The translations under genes were made by a program, and so were the position numbers. Positions 26,534 to 35,176 of a DNA stretch of 48,754 nucleotides are shown here, in pieces. The DNA comes from Cytophagaceae bacterium (lineage in GTDB: Bacteria; Bacteroidota; Bacteroidia; Flavobacteriales; Flavobacteriaceae), in contig PAUP01000106.1 of NCBI GenBank assembly GCA_002712765.1, positions 1-48,754 of the forward strand, given 5' to 3'. The notes under the pieces are model-generated. The model was not told where the DNA came from and did not search any database. It was given only the letters and a program-made list of their open reading frames with translations. Numbering within the stretch: position 1 is the stretch's first letter; every line of letters begins with the position of its first letter.

Positions 26534-27652
26534 ATGAGGTTTTATAAAATCATGTATACTACGACGATAATCCTTGTATTATTTTCAGGATGTAATGCCG
26601 ATTCGCTCAATACATCAACAGCAACTGAACCTAGTCATTCAGGATTGAAAATAATAAAACAGGGGATCTTTTCTGTGGGCGGTAAGGTGATAGACACCCC
26701 CGGCACCTTTGATCCTGTTGCACATGGTTTTTTTAACCCGTCCAACCAAAATACCCAAGGCCAAACCCTACACGGAGACCACGCTACTGTATTGTATCAA
26801 ATCCCATACGATGCAAAAGCATTACCTCTGGTGTTTTGGCACGGATATGGGCAGTCTATGCGCACTTGGCAAACAACTCCCGACGGTAGATTAGGATTTC
26901 AATCCATTTTTTTAAAGAAAAAATATCCTGTTTATCTTCTCGATCAACCCAGAAGAGGATTGGCCGGTAGAAGTACAATTACAACCCAAACAAACACGAG
27001 AACGGAAGACCAATTGTGGTTTGGTATATTTAGGTTAGGTATAGACCGTGAGTTTTACCCTGGCATCCAATTTTCTAAAGAGCCCAAAGCACTCGATCAA
27101 TTTTTTAGACAAATAACTCCAGACACTGGCCCTTTAGATATATCGGTAAATATAGCGGCAGTTTCAGCCCTATTTGATCAAATTGGAGACGGGATTTTGG
27201 TTACACATTCTCACAGTGGAGGGCAAGGCTGGATGACCGCACTAGAAAACAAACACATCAAGGCTATAGCCGCATACGAACCTGGAAGTAATTTTGTTTT
27301 TCCAGCAGGTGAAGTACCGGCCCCGATTGATTATTTAGGAGGTACTTTAAGAGCCAGAGCGGTTTCTAACACAGCTTTTAAACGCCTGACAGAAATCCCA
27401 ATAATCATTTACTATGGCGACTACATACCCAACCAAGCCGTCGATAATCCAGGTCAAGAACAATGGCGTGCAGCCTTAGAAATGGCCCGCAAATGGACCA
27501 AGGTCGTCAATGATAAAGGAGGGGATGTCACACTAGTGGTTCTTCCTGAAATTGGAATTACCGGAAATACTCACTTTCCTATGTCAGATTTGAACAATTT
27601 AAAAATTGCAGATCTATTAGCAACATGGCTCAAAGAAAAAAATCTCAACTAA
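26534..27652 (+). CDS. Alpha/beta-hydrolase lipoprotein
   Basis: 372 residues with a lipoprotein signal (LFSGC), so it faces the periplasm or the outside. The alpha/beta-hydrolase core shows an oxyanion-hole segment VFWHGYGQSMRTW, a nucleophile elbow THSHSGGQGW (Ser in G/H-x-S-x-G context), and a C-terminal catalytic-His candidate in GNTHFPMSD. It resembles secreted esterase-like hydrolases that carry the LLDQPRRGLAGRS segment; the substrate is unknown. The next gene starts 10 nt later and encodes a secreted cupin, so the two may form a small exported pair. The start could also be the ATG six codons on (MYTTTII). Confidence 0.82.
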   Translation: MRFYKIMYTTTIILVLFSGCNADSLNTSTATEPSHSGLKIIKQGIFSVGGKVIDTPGTFDPVAHGFFNPSNQNTQGQTLHGDHATVLYQIPYDAKALPLVFWHGYGQSMRTWQTTPDGRLGFQSIFLKKKYPVYLLDQPRRGLAGRSTITTQTNTRTEDQLWFGIFRLGIDREFYPGIQFSKEPKALDQFFRQITPDTGPLDISVNIAAVSALFDQIGDGILVTHSHSGGQGWMTALENKHIKAIAAYEPGSNFVFPAGEVPAPIDYLGGTLRARAVSNTAFKRLTEIPIIIYYGDYIPNQAVDNPGQEQWRAALEMARKWTKVVNDKGGDVTLVVLPEIGITGNTHFPMSDLNNLKIADLLATWLKEKNLN

Positions 27653-27662
27653 TACATCAACT

Positions 27663-28136
27663 ATGAAAAATTTACTTGTAAAGTGCCTCTTACTACTACC
27701 CTTTACCCTGTGGGCGCAATCAACAACCTATAATGTGAGCTCTTATAAGGAAGAAGGAACAAAAGCACCCAACACCCATTATATCGGAGAAGCTTGGCTC
27801 AATAGGATCGTCTCTGCAGATGAAGACCTCAACTACAATATCACCAAAGCTACTTTTAAAGCCAATTCTACTCTAGACTGGCACAAACACGCCACCCCTC
27901 AAGTATTAATCGTTGTAGATGGACAAGCTTATTATCAAGAGCGAGGTAACCCCGCCATCATTCTAAAAGAAGGTGATGTAGTTACTTGTGCTAAAAATAC
28001 CGAGCATTGGCATTCTTCTACCAAAGATCAGGATGTAACCTATCTAGCCATTTACGGCGGAGGTCAGCCCACCACCTGGACTGAAGTCCTTACTCAAGAA
28101 TACTATGATCAAGTCGCACAATCGCTTGAGGAGTAG
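27663..28136 (+). CDS. Secreted single-domain cupin protein
   Basis: 157 residues with a signal peptide (LLLLPFTLWAQS). The cupin core covers about residues 60-135: motif one TLDWHKHATPQVLIVVDGQAY with two His, and motif two EHWHSS with another His, giving a plausible three- or four-ligand metal site. Secreted cupins of this type often accompany carboxymuconolactone-decarboxylase-like or hydrolase genes; the reaction is unknown. It probably shares a transcript with the upstream hydrolase and ends at the bidirectional terminator. Confidence 0.85.
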   Translation: MKNLLVKCLLLLPFTLWAQSTTYNVSSYKEEGTKAPNTHYIGEAWLNRIVSADEDLNYNITKATFKANSTLDWHKHATPQVLIVVDGQAYYQERGNPAIILKEGDVVTCAKNTEHWHSSTKDQDVTYLAIYGGGQPTTWTEVLTQEYYDQVAQSLEE

Positions 28137-28178
28137 TCTTTAAAGACCGGCAAAAGAAGTACAAAACCTTATCCATAA

Positions 28179-28207
28179 AAAAACCCCTTGAACATCAAGG
28201 GGTTTTT
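28179..28207. terminator. Bidirectional terminator between cupin gene and tRNA-Gln
   Basis: CCCCTTGA / TCAAGGGG (8-bp stem, 3-nt loop), with an A-run on the left and a T-run on the right. It serves the cupin transcript on plus and the tRNA transcript on minus, 11 nt from the tRNA 3' end. Confidence 0.9.
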
Positions 28208-28218
28208 ACCAACTTAAG

Positions 28219-28291
28219 TTGGCCCACTAGGGCTCGAACCTAGACTCTTCTGGACCAAAACCAGACGTGTTGCCAGTTACACCATGGGCCA
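28219..28291 (-). tRNA. tRNA-Gln (anticodon TTG)
   Basis: Read on the minus strand, the acceptor stem TGGCCCA/TGGGCCA, the anticodon stem TCTGG/CCAGA with loop TTTTGGT (anticodon TTG), and a T-arm with GGTTCGAGCC form a full cloverleaf of about 73 nt including the discriminator A. The CCA end is not encoded. The gene has its own promoter and terminator. The 395-bp gap between the cupin gene and the DUF2723 gene is taken up by this tRNA with its signals and by AT-rich promoter DNA. Confidence 0.96.
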
Positions 28292-28309
28292 CTATCGTAA
28301 TAGCGGATG

Positions 28310-28340
28310 CAAATTTAAGGTAAACTTTTAATTAGCCAAA
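28310..28340 (-). promoter_or_regulatory. Promoter of tRNA-Gln
   Basis: TTTG (complement of 28337-28340), a 19-nt spacer and TAAATTTG (28310-28317) on the minus strand match the Bacteroidota consensus exactly, 18 nt from the mature tRNA 5' end. Confidence 0.75.
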
Positions 28341-28501
28341 CATAATCCGAAAAAAAATAATGCTTAACCAATATTAACAGCCTTTAGTGCGTTGCTCTCT
28401 GCATATAGGGGTATCAAAATACCAAAATTGTTATTTTTAAACCAAATTTTGGCAAGCGCTAAGCCCGTATAAAAAAAATAGCCGAAATCAACGGTAATAC
28501 G

Positions 28502-28509
28502 TACCTTCG
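28502..28509 (+). promoter_or_regulatory. -7 box of the DUF2723 gene
   Basis: TACCTTCG is one base off TAnnTTTG and lies 22 nt before the ATG. No good -33 element is seen. Confidence 0.4.
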
Positions 28510-28531
28510 TGCCATTGCAAATACAACTTAT

Positions 28532-31500
28532 ATGACAGCATTCAACTTTGCAAAGTGGAATAAAATTATGGGGTGGGCCGCTTTTACGGTAGCCTTGATT
28601 ACTTTTTCGTTAACGGTAGAACCTACAGCTAGTTTCTGGGATGCCGGCGAATATATCTCTACATCTTCCAAACTAGAAATTGGTCACCCGCCAGGAGCCC
28701 CGCTCTATCAAATCATGGGTGCTTTCTTTTCAAATTTTGCTCCCGACAACACTTATATCGCCTTGGCAGTAAACTATATGTCCTGTTTGGCCAGTGCTTT
28801 TGCGATTTTGTTTATGTATTGGTCTTTGACCTATCTCATTCGCAAGTTGCTGGTCAATAACAAGGAAGTTGTTTCTGCAGCCAAAGAAAAAGCCATATTA
28901 GCCGCTGCCTTTGTAGGTGCTACAGCTTTCACTTTTACCGATAGTTTTTGGTTTAATGCGGTAGAAGCCGAGGTATATGCTGGAGCTATTTTTATCATGT
29001 CGCTCTTGTTTTATTTGGGCCTGCTCTGGGAACGCGATATGCACAAACCCAGAGGGAATCGCTGGTTGATATTAATCTCATTTGTGGTTGGTCTCTCTTT
29101 TGGAATTCACTTTATGGGCCTATTGACCATCCCAGCGATCGGCTTTTTATATTATTTCAAAAATTACAAAACCATAACGGTTAAAAATTTCATCATTGCC
29201 AATATCGTCGTGGTAGCGGTATTGATGTTCATTTTTAAACTCTTACTACCGTATACACTGTCGTTTTTTGGTTATTTGGAAGTCTTCTTTGTCAATAGTA
29301 TGGGCTTGCCTTTTAACAGTGGTACTATTATCGCCGCCTTGATTTTGATTGCCGCATTTTACTACGGGATTACGCTTTCGCGAAAGCGCAATTACCCCAT
29401 AGCCAACACCCTACTATTGTGTGTCTTGTATATTTTTATCGGATTCTCTTCTTGGATGATGCTTCCCATTAGAGCAAATGCAGGAACGACTATTAATGAA
29501 AATAACCCTAATAATGCCAGAGAGCTTCTCGCCTATTACAATCGAGAGCAATACCCAGAAACACATCTTTTTTACGGCCCTCAATTTACCTCAGATTATG
29601 CTGGTTTGGATCCAGATAATCCCTATAAGGACGACAAAAAGAAATACGAAAAAGACGAAAAATTAGGCAAATATGTGATTGTAAATGACTGGGAAGGGAC
29701 AGGGCAAAATCTTGACGATGCTCAAAAAACCTTTTTGCCTAGAATGTGGAGTCCAGAAAACAACGTGAATTATCTCTCCTATACAGGGCCCTTACCCTTT
29801 ACCATCAAGCCCGAATATGCCACCAATCAAGATTTACAAACGGCCGTGGCGCAGTTTAGACAGGATCTGGCTCAAAACAAGGTAGGACTAGAGGGCTATA
29901 ATAAGTTTATGAAGCAATTTGGTCAGGAATACCTCAATGTAGAACCTCCCTCCTTTGCCGATAACATGAGCTTTATGTTCAATTATCAGTTTAGCTATAT
30001 GTACTGGCGCTATTTTGCTTGGAATTTTATAGGGCGTCAAAACGACATTCAGGGCATGGGTGACGATTTTAACGGGAATTGGCTGTCTGGTATTGACGTT
30101 ATTGACAGTCTCTTTTTGGGAAGTCAGGAAAATTTGCCTACCGATGCACTCAAAAACAAAGCGCGTAATACCTATTTCTTTTTGCCGCTGCTGTTAGGGC
30201 TTATTGGTTTTATTTTCCAGCTCTCTAAAGACAAGCGCAATTTCTGGGTCTTGTTGGTATTCTTTTTATTTACAGGGCTCGCACTAAAGATTTACCTCAA
30301 CGAAAGACCTTTTGAACCTCGAGAACGCGATTATGCATTGGTAGGTTCATTTTATGTCTTTGCCATTTGGATAGGTTTTGGGGTCTATGCACTTTACGAG
30401 ACCTTTAGTGATTTTATGTCACGCAAGATTGCACTGCCTTTGGTAACTACCTTGTGTTTGCTCGCTGGGCCTATATTGCTGGCCTCAGAAAATTGGGATG
30501 ATCACGATCGCTCTGGCAGAAAGACTGCACTAGCTATGGCGCGAAAATACTTAGATTCGGTAGACGAAAACGCCATACTCTTTACCATAGGTGACAATGA
30601 CACCTTTGCCTTGTGGTACCTTCAAGAAATTGAAGAATATCGCACCGATGTTAGGGTGATTAATACGAGTCTATTTAACACAGATTGGTATATCGATCAA
30701 ATGCGAAGACCCGCCTATGAAAGTAAAGGTATACCCGGGCAATTAACACATGACAAATACAAAACAGGTACACGTGATGCCATATGGTATGTACCTGTAA
30801 GTGATTCGACAGATATTAGTCAATGGCTCAATTGGGTTGCCAGTGACGACCCACGTACCAAAGAAGAATTGCGCAACGGCCAGCTGGTCAACACCTTCCC
30901 TAGTAAAAACATCCGAATTCCTGTTGACAAGGAAAATGTGCTTACCAATGGGATAGTGCCTGCAAAGGATAGTGACAAAATTGTACCCCATATTGACATT
31001 ACTTTAAAGGGGGATATACTCTATAAAAACAGGCTCATCATGCTGGATGTGGTAGCCAATAACAATTGGGAACGCCCCATTTATTTTACAGGGGGAAGTT
31101 TTGGAGATGATGACTATTTATGGATGAAGGACTTTTTGCAACTTGACGGGGTATGCTATAAGTTAATTCCTATTTATACGCCAGTAGATCCTCAAAATCC
31201 TTACGATATGGGTAGGATTGACTCCGAAAAAATGTACGGTATCGTCAAAAACTGGTATTGGGGTGGAAGCGGTGATCCCGATATCTATCACGATAGAGAA
31301 ACGCGTACCAACGGTATTACCTACAGAGGCAATATGGCACGTCTGGTAGAGCAACTGCTCAATGATGGGGAACCCGAAAAAGCCAAAGAAATTTTAGATC
31401 TGGCTATGGAAAAGATGCCTGTTGACATCTTTGAATTCTACACTCTTGTAGAGCCTTATGTTTCTGGTTATTATGAAATTGGAGAAAAAGAACGTGCCCG

Positions 31501-31810
31501 AGAAATTTGGAACGATCTGGCCAAAAAATATCAAGAACAACTTACCTATTTGAGCGGGCTTTCTAAAGAGCGTCAATATAAAAATTACGAAGCCATCTAT
31601 AGTAATATGGAGAAGTATCGCAGTTTACTTGACCTATTGGTGATGAATCGCGAAGAAGAATTGGTACGAGAGAAGGCAGAAGAGTTTAATAGTTACATCC
31701 GTCTATTCCCAGAACTCTATGGCGAGGACGAAGCCGAAGAGCCAGAACGTCTAGAAACAGTTGCCAAACCAACTATAACGATACCTGCAGACTCTCAAGA
31801 TATTCAATAA
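28532..31810 (+). CDS. DUF2723 membrane glycosyltransferase (GT117/TMEM260-like)
   Basis: 1092 residues. About a dozen membrane helices fill the N-terminal 600 or so residues; the rest is a soluble domain ending in helical, TPR-like repeats (about 960-1070). The first extracytoplasmic loop contains FWDAGEYISTSSKLEIGHPPG, the acidic catalytic-loop signature of DUF2723. Human TMEM260, a DUF2723 protein, is a protein O-mannosyltransferase, so a GT-C enzyme using a polyprenyl-phosphate sugar donor to modify exported proteins or glycans is a reasonable inference. A perfect GCTTTCGCGAAAGC copy encodes LSRK in a cytoplasmic loop. Its stop overlaps the start of the deacetylase gene (TAATG). Confidence 0.9.
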   Translation: MTAFNFAKWNKIMGWAAFTVALITFSLTVEPTASFWDAGEYISTSSKLEIGHPPGAPLYQIMGAFFSNFAPDNTYIALAVNYMSCLASAFAILFMYWSLTYLIRKLLVNNKEVVSAAKEKAILAAAFVGATAFTFTDSFWFNAVEAEVYAGAIFIMSLLFYLGLLWERDMHKPRGNRWLILISFVVGLSFGIHFMGLLTIPAIGFLYYFKNYKTITVKNFIIANIVVVAVLMFIFKLLLPYTLSFFGYLEVFFVNSMGLPFNSGTIIAALILIAAFYYGITLSRKRNYPIANTLLLCVLYIFIGFSSWMMLPIRANAGTTINENNPNNARELLAYYNREQYPETHLFYGPQFTSDYAGLDPDNPYKDDKKKYEKDEKLGKYVIVNDWEGTGQNLDDAQKTFLPRMWSPENNVNYLSYTGPLPFTIKPEYATNQDLQTAVAQFRQDLAQNKVGLEGYNKFMKQFGQEYLNVEPPSFADNMSFMFNYQFSYMYWRYFAWNFIGRQNDIQGMGDDFNGNWLSGIDVIDSLFLGSQENLPTDALKNKARNTYFFLPLLLGLIGFIFQLSKDKRNFWVLLVFFLFTGLALKIYLNERPFEPRERDYALVGSFYVFAIWIGFGVYALYETFSDFMSRKIALPLVTTLCLLAGPILLASENWDDHDRSGRKTALAMARKYLDSVDENAILFTIGDNDTFALWYLQEIEEYRTDVRVINTSLFNTDWYIDQMRRPAYESKGIPGQLTHDKYKTGTRDAIWYVPVSDSTDISQWLNWVASDDPRTKEELRNGQLVNTFPSKNIRIPVDKENVLTNGIVPAKDSDKIVPHIDITLKGDILYKNRLIMLDVVANNNWERPIYFTGGSFGDDDYLWMKDFLQLDGVCYKLIPIYTPVDPQNPYDMGRIDSEKMYGIVKNWYWGGSGDPDIYHDRETRTNGITYRGNMARLVEQLLNDGEPEKAKEILDLAMEKMPVDIFEFYTLVEPYVSGYYEIGEKERAREIWNDLAKKYQEQLTYLSGLSKERQYKNYEAIYSNMEKYRSLLDLLVMNREEELVREKAEEFNSYIRLFPELYGEDEAEEPERLETVAKPTITIPADSQDIQ
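29374..29387. repeat. Palindrome GCTTTCGCGAAAGC, copy 4
   Basis: Perfect; extends to 16 bp. Inside the DUF2723 gene, read as LSRK (shifted frame). Confidence 0.95.
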
Positions 31811-32481
31811 TGCCTGTTTTTGACGCACGGCCAGCACGGGTACCCTCATTTATTAAATGGTGGTACCCGAGTTGGTTTATATGGGATAAACCCAGCAGCC
31901 AAAAACAAGTATACCTCACCTTTGACGACGGACCCATACCCGAAGTCACGCCTTGGGTACTGGATGTGCTTGCGCAACATCAGATCAAGGCTAGCTTTTT
32001 TTGTATAGGAGAAAATGTGGCAAAGCATCCTGCGCTTTATAGACGCATCATTGCCGAGGGGCATAGTGTTGGCAATCACAGCATGCATCACCTCAACGGT
32101 TATAAGACTAGCAACGAGGCCTACCTCGACAATATATTTCAAGCCGAAGCAACAATGCAAAAACATAGCCATCGCAAACCTTTAGACAACCACAACCTGC
32201 AATTCCCGCTGTTTAGACCTCCGTATGGGGTCATTAGAAAATCTCAGGCTAGAGCCCTAAAAAAACGAGGATTCACAATTGTGATGTATAGGGTAATTGG
32301 ATATGATTGGGAAGCAAAAGTACGCCCCCAGCAGTGCTTGGATAAGATTCTAAATACGACCAGATCTGGAGATCTCATCGTCCTACACGATAGTATTAAG
32401 GCGGCTCAAAATATGAAATATACCCTGGCACGATTAATACCTCATTTTAAGGAACAAGGATATAGTTTTGCAACGCTTTAA
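31810..32481 (+). CDS. Polysaccharide deacetylase (NodB/CE4 family)
   Basis: 223 residues. CE4 motifs are in order: TFDDGPIPE (catalytic base and metal Asp), GNHSMHH (HxxxH metal ligands), FRPPYG and IVLHDS near the C-terminus. The enzyme would remove N-acetyl groups from a glycan such as peptidoglycan or an exopolysaccharide. There is no obvious signal peptide, although the start may be atypical. The ATG overlaps the stop of the DUF2723 gene by one base, which indicates translational coupling and perhaps a shared substrate. Its 3' end overlaps the convergent thioredoxin-like gene by 4 nt. Confidence 0.92.
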   Translation: MPVFDARPARVPSFIKWWYPSWFIWDKPSSQKQVYLTFDDGPIPEVTPWVLDVLAQHQIKASFFCIGENVAKHPALYRRIIAEGHSVGNHSMHHLNGYKTSNEAYLDNIFQAEATMQKHSHRKPLDNHNLQFPLFRPPYGVIRKSQARALKKRGFTIVMYRVIGYDWEAKVRPQQCLDKILNTTRSGDLIVLHDSIKAAQNMKYTLARLIPHFKEQGYSFATL

Positions 32482-32777
32482 GAAGCGTATTCCTGCATAA
32501 TACCAATAAGGGTATTGGCATCTTGCTCTCCGCTTTGACGCCATTTCATCTCACCTTTTTTGTAGATGATTAAGGTAGGTAGCTGTTTGATACGCAGCGC
32601 TTGTGCAAGCTCGTTGTTTTTATCAACATCAATCTTTATAACCTTTCCTTTGTCACCTACAGCCGCAGCCACATCTCTTAAGATGGGATGCATAGAAATA
32701 GAATCGTCGTTCCACTCGGTATAAAAATCAAGTAATACCGGAATATTTAAATCAATTAATTCGCCAAATTTTGACAT
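32478..32777 (-). CDS. Thioredoxin-fold protein lacking the CxxC active site
   Basis: 99 residues with the full thioredoxin fold pattern: LLDFYTEW before the active site, VIKIDVDKNNELAQALRIKQLPTLIIYKKG with the cis-Pro loop, and a C-terminal helix. The WCGPC motif is replaced by WNDDS (about residues 22-26) and the protein has no Cys at all, so it cannot do disulfide exchange. Probable roles are as a binding or chaperone-like module. Thioredoxin-like proteins of this kind are common in Flavobacteria. It has its own promoter. Confidence 0.88.
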   Translation of the reverse strand: MSKFGELIDLNIPVLLDFYTEWNDDSISMHPILRDVAAAVGDKGKVIKIDVDKNNELAQALRIKQLPTLIIYKKGEMKWRQSGEQDANTLIGIMQEYAS

Positions 32778-32818
32778 ACACGGTTGTTTATTAACTTAAA
32801 GTCAGTCTATTAGCCTTT

Positions 32819-32826
32819 CAAATATA
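32819..32826 (-). promoter_or_regulatory. -7 box of the thioredoxin-like gene
   Basis: TATATTTG on the minus strand fits TAnnTTTG, 42 nt before the ATG. The -33 part is not evident. Confidence 0.5.
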
Positions 32827-32840
32827 ACACTTTCCTTTTA

Positions 32841-34067
32841 TTAGACAGTTTTCCCTCTCTTTTTGAGTTCTATAACTGTAATTTCTGGCCAGATTCCAAC
32901 CCGACCTGGAAAGGCCAAGTATCCAAACCCTCGGTTTACATTGATATATTGCCCCAACTGCTCGTAAATTCCTGCCCAATACTTATACCTAAACTGTACA
33001 GGGCTCAACTTGATAAGCCCAGGAATTTCTATTCCAAATTGCGCTCCATGGGTGTGACCACTCAGGGTTAAATGAAAGTGAGACGAATGATCTTTTACTT
33101 CATATTCCCAATGTGAAGGATCGTGACTCATCAATATTTTGAAATCTGAGCCGTTAAGACCATCAATAGCCTTATTAATATCACCTGCCTTTTTAAAGCC
33201 TCCAGCTCCCCAATTCTCTACACCAATAAGGGCCAGTCGTTGTCCATTCTTTTCAAAAAAACGGTGTTCATTGCGCAAGAGGTCAAAGCCCATCTTTTTT
33301 TGCAAGTCAATTAGCCGATCCAAATTGGCCTTTTTGGCCTCCTCAGATGGCCATCGTACATAGTCGCCATAGTCATGATTGCCCAACACCGCAAATTTGC
33401 CATCTGTGGCTTTGAGTTTTCCAAAGACATCTATCCAAGGCTCTAATTCGCTCGCTTCGTTATTGACCATATCACCAGTAAACAATATGGTATCGCTTGC
33501 CTGCTCATTTATGAGATTAACGGCATATTCAATTTTTTCTTTATTGTCTAAACTCCCACTGTGGATATCACTTATTTGAGTAAGACGATACCCGTCAAAG
33601 GCATCGGGAAGATCCTCAAAATGCAAGGTGTATTTTAGTACTTTAAAATTATAGCGCCCTTTGATCACCCCATAGAGAATCGATGCAAAAGGTATGGCGG
33701 CCAGCCCTAAAGCGAGTTTGCTCACAAAGGTGCGTCTGCTATCTACAGTAAACTCTTTCCCGCTACCAAACAACTTACTAAGGGTTGCCTTGGCAAATCT
33801 AAAGAGATCCTCGCCAAACATAGTGAGGATGATAAATAGCTTGCACACCAACATAATGACAAAGGTCACAATAAAAAACTGTGCCAATGGCCCTAAGTTA
33901 CGGCGATCACTGCTGGTAAATTGATAAAATAAACCCGCAAAGACAAAGGCTGTAATAAAGAAATACAACACCACTCCCCAACGGCTTTTCACCATAAATC
34001 GAAAAGCTTGAAAAGCATAGATATCTAAGACAATAAAAAAGGTGATAAATAAAAGAAGTCTCAACAC
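32841..34067 (-). CDS. Membrane-anchored metallophosphoesterase (YkuE/YaeI type)
   Basis: About 408 residues from a GTG at 34067 (VLRLLLFITFF). An in-frame TTG at 34088 would lengthen it by seven residues but lies in a promoter-like -7 box. Four or so membrane helices occupy the first 150 residues, followed by the calcineurin-like phosphoesterase domain. Metal-binding motifs are complete: QISDIHSG, FTGDMVNN, LGNHDYGDY, MSHDP and SGHTHGAQFG. Relatives hydrolyse phospholipid-type substrates such as UDP-diacylglucosamine analogues; the actual substrate is not known. It is divergent from the ABC ATPase gene. Confidence 0.88.
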   Translation of the reverse strand: MLRLLLFITFFIVLDIYAFQAFRFMVKSRWGVVLYFFITAFVFAGLFYQFTSSDRRNLGPLAQFFIVTFVIMLVCKLFIILTMFGEDLFRFAKATLSKLFGSGKEFTVDSRRTFVSKLALGLAAIPFASILYGVIKGRYNFKVLKYTLHFEDLPDAFDGYRLTQISDIHSGSLDNKEKIEYAVNLINEQASDTILFTGDMVNNEASELEPWIDVFGKLKATDGKFAVLGNHDYGDYVRWPSEEAKKANLDRLIDLQKKMGFDLLRNEHRFFEKNGQRLALIGVENWGAGGFKKAGDINKAIDGLNGSDFKILMSHDPSHWEYEVKDHSSHFHLTLSGHTHGAQFGIEIPGLIKLSPVQFRYKYWAGIYEQLGQYINVNRGFGYLAFPGRVGIWPEITVIELKKRGKTV

Positions 34068-34085
34068 AGTAGCGTTCGGTTTTTG

Positions 34086-34093
34086 CAAAAATA
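34086..34093 (-). promoter_or_regulatory. -7 box of the metallophosphoesterase gene
   Basis: TATTTTTG on the minus strand, 18 nt upstream of the GTG chosen as start. No -33 is clear. Confidence 0.4.
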
Positions 34094-34189
34094 ACCGCTT
34101 GAACCTAAGCGCGATAAACTTTGGCTTAATTTTAACCCCATTCTCTACTTTAGAAAAGGATTGTTGGCGCTCAAAAAAAAACCAACACT

Positions 34190-34197
34190 TACCTTTG
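34190..34197 (+). promoter_or_regulatory. -7 box of the ABC ATPase gene
   Basis: TACCTTTG matches TAnnTTTG and lies only 13 nt before the ATG, so the message would be nearly leaderless. A TTGG at 34164-34167 is a possible -33. Confidence 0.55.
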
Positions 34198-34210
34198 CAA
34201 AAAAAAGTAC

Positions 34211-35158
34211 ATGCTAGAGGCTAAACAAGTTGGGTATACCATTAGTAAGCGCTTTGAGTTAAGAGATATCAATTTTTCTATCCCAAAAGGAGCGAGTATC
34301 GCCATTATTGGGGAGAGTGGTTGTGGCAAGACCTCTCTTTTAAAATTGCTCTACGGCTTATACGATGCAAATAAGGGTAGTATCTACTGGAAGGACCAAA
34401 AGATCACAGGCCCCAAAGATCATCTTATCCCCGGGATGCCTTTTATGAAATACCTCTCCCAGGATTTTGATTTGATGCCTTTTACCTCGGTGGTAGAAAA
34501 TGTGCAAAAACACTTATCCCGATTAGAACCTGAGCACAGTGCTCAACGTACGGCAGAGCTACTGGAGGTGGTAGAGATGACCGCTTTCGCGAAAGCGCAT
34601 GTCAAAACACTCTCTGGGGGCCAAAAACAACGAGTAGCCTTAGCACAAACACTGGCCAAAGCCCCAGAAGTATTATTGCTAGATGAACCCTTCTCGCATA
34701 TCGATAATTTTAGAAAAAATAAGTTGAGACGTCGCTTGTTTGACTATCTAAAAAAAGCCGAAATCACCTGTTTGGTCGCTACCCACGACAGTACAGATGT
34801 CTTGGCCTATACCGACGAAACCATCGTGATGCGCCACGGCCAAATTTGTGCTCATGCCCCTACGCCACGCTTGTATCAAAACCCTCCAAACTATTATATA
34901 GCCTCTCTTTTTGGAGATGTTAATGAGCTCCCCGCTCATTGGTTTGACACCTCGGCTTCACCTGAGCAACAGGTACTGATCTACCCACATCAAATTGGTG
35001 TAAGCACGACTGGCATCGCTGCTCAGGTCGTAGGTAGCTACTTTATGGGAAGTCAGTATTTGATAGAAGCCAGCTATAAGGAAAAAACTATTTTCTTTGA
35101 AAGTGAGCGAAATTTTGCAGCTCAAGAGGCTGTTATTTTGGGGCGTATTAAAAATTGA
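34211..35158 (+). CDS. ABC transporter ATP-binding protein (orphan, TOBE-like tail)
   Basis: 315 residues. Walker A GESGCGKTS, Q-loop LSQDFDLMPF, signature LSGGQKQRVALAQ, Walker B VLLLDEPFSHID and the switch His in ATHDSTD are all intact, so it should hydrolyse ATP. The C-terminal 85 residues resemble a TOBE-like regulatory domain, as in PotA/FbpC/ModC importers of small ions or polyamines. No permease or binding protein is nearby; partners must be elsewhere, or the protein has another role. A perfect GCTTTCGCGAAAGC copy encodes AFAKA just before the signature motif. It converges with the Gre-like gene, with only 18 nt between them and no clear terminator. Confidence 0.88.
   Translation: MLEAKQVGYTISKRFELRDINFSIPKGASIAIIGESGCGKTSLLKLLYGLYDANKGSIYWKDQKITGPKDHLIPGMPFMKYLSQDFDLMPFTSVVENVQKHLSRLEPEHSAQRTAELLEVVEMTAFAKAHVKTLSGGQKQRVALAQTLAKAPEVLLLDEPFSHIDNFRKNKLRRRLFDYLKKAEITCLVATHDSTDVLAYTDETIVMRHGQICAHAPTPRLYQNPPNYYIASLFGDVNELPAHWFDTSASPEQQVLIYPHQIGVSTTGIAAQVVGSYFMGSQYLIEASYKEKTIFFESERNFAAQEAVILGRIKN
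34583..34596. repeat. Palindrome GCTTTCGCGAAAGC, copy 5
   Basis: Perfect; extends to 16 bp. Inside the ABC ATPase gene, read as AFAKA. Confidence 0.95.
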
Positions 35159-35176
35159 TCGAAGAAAGCGCCTTTT

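Noticed and set aside
28219-28291. tRNA-Gln as an integration site for a genomic island
   Set aside because: No integrase, no repeated tRNA 3' end and no mobile genes are seen on either side.
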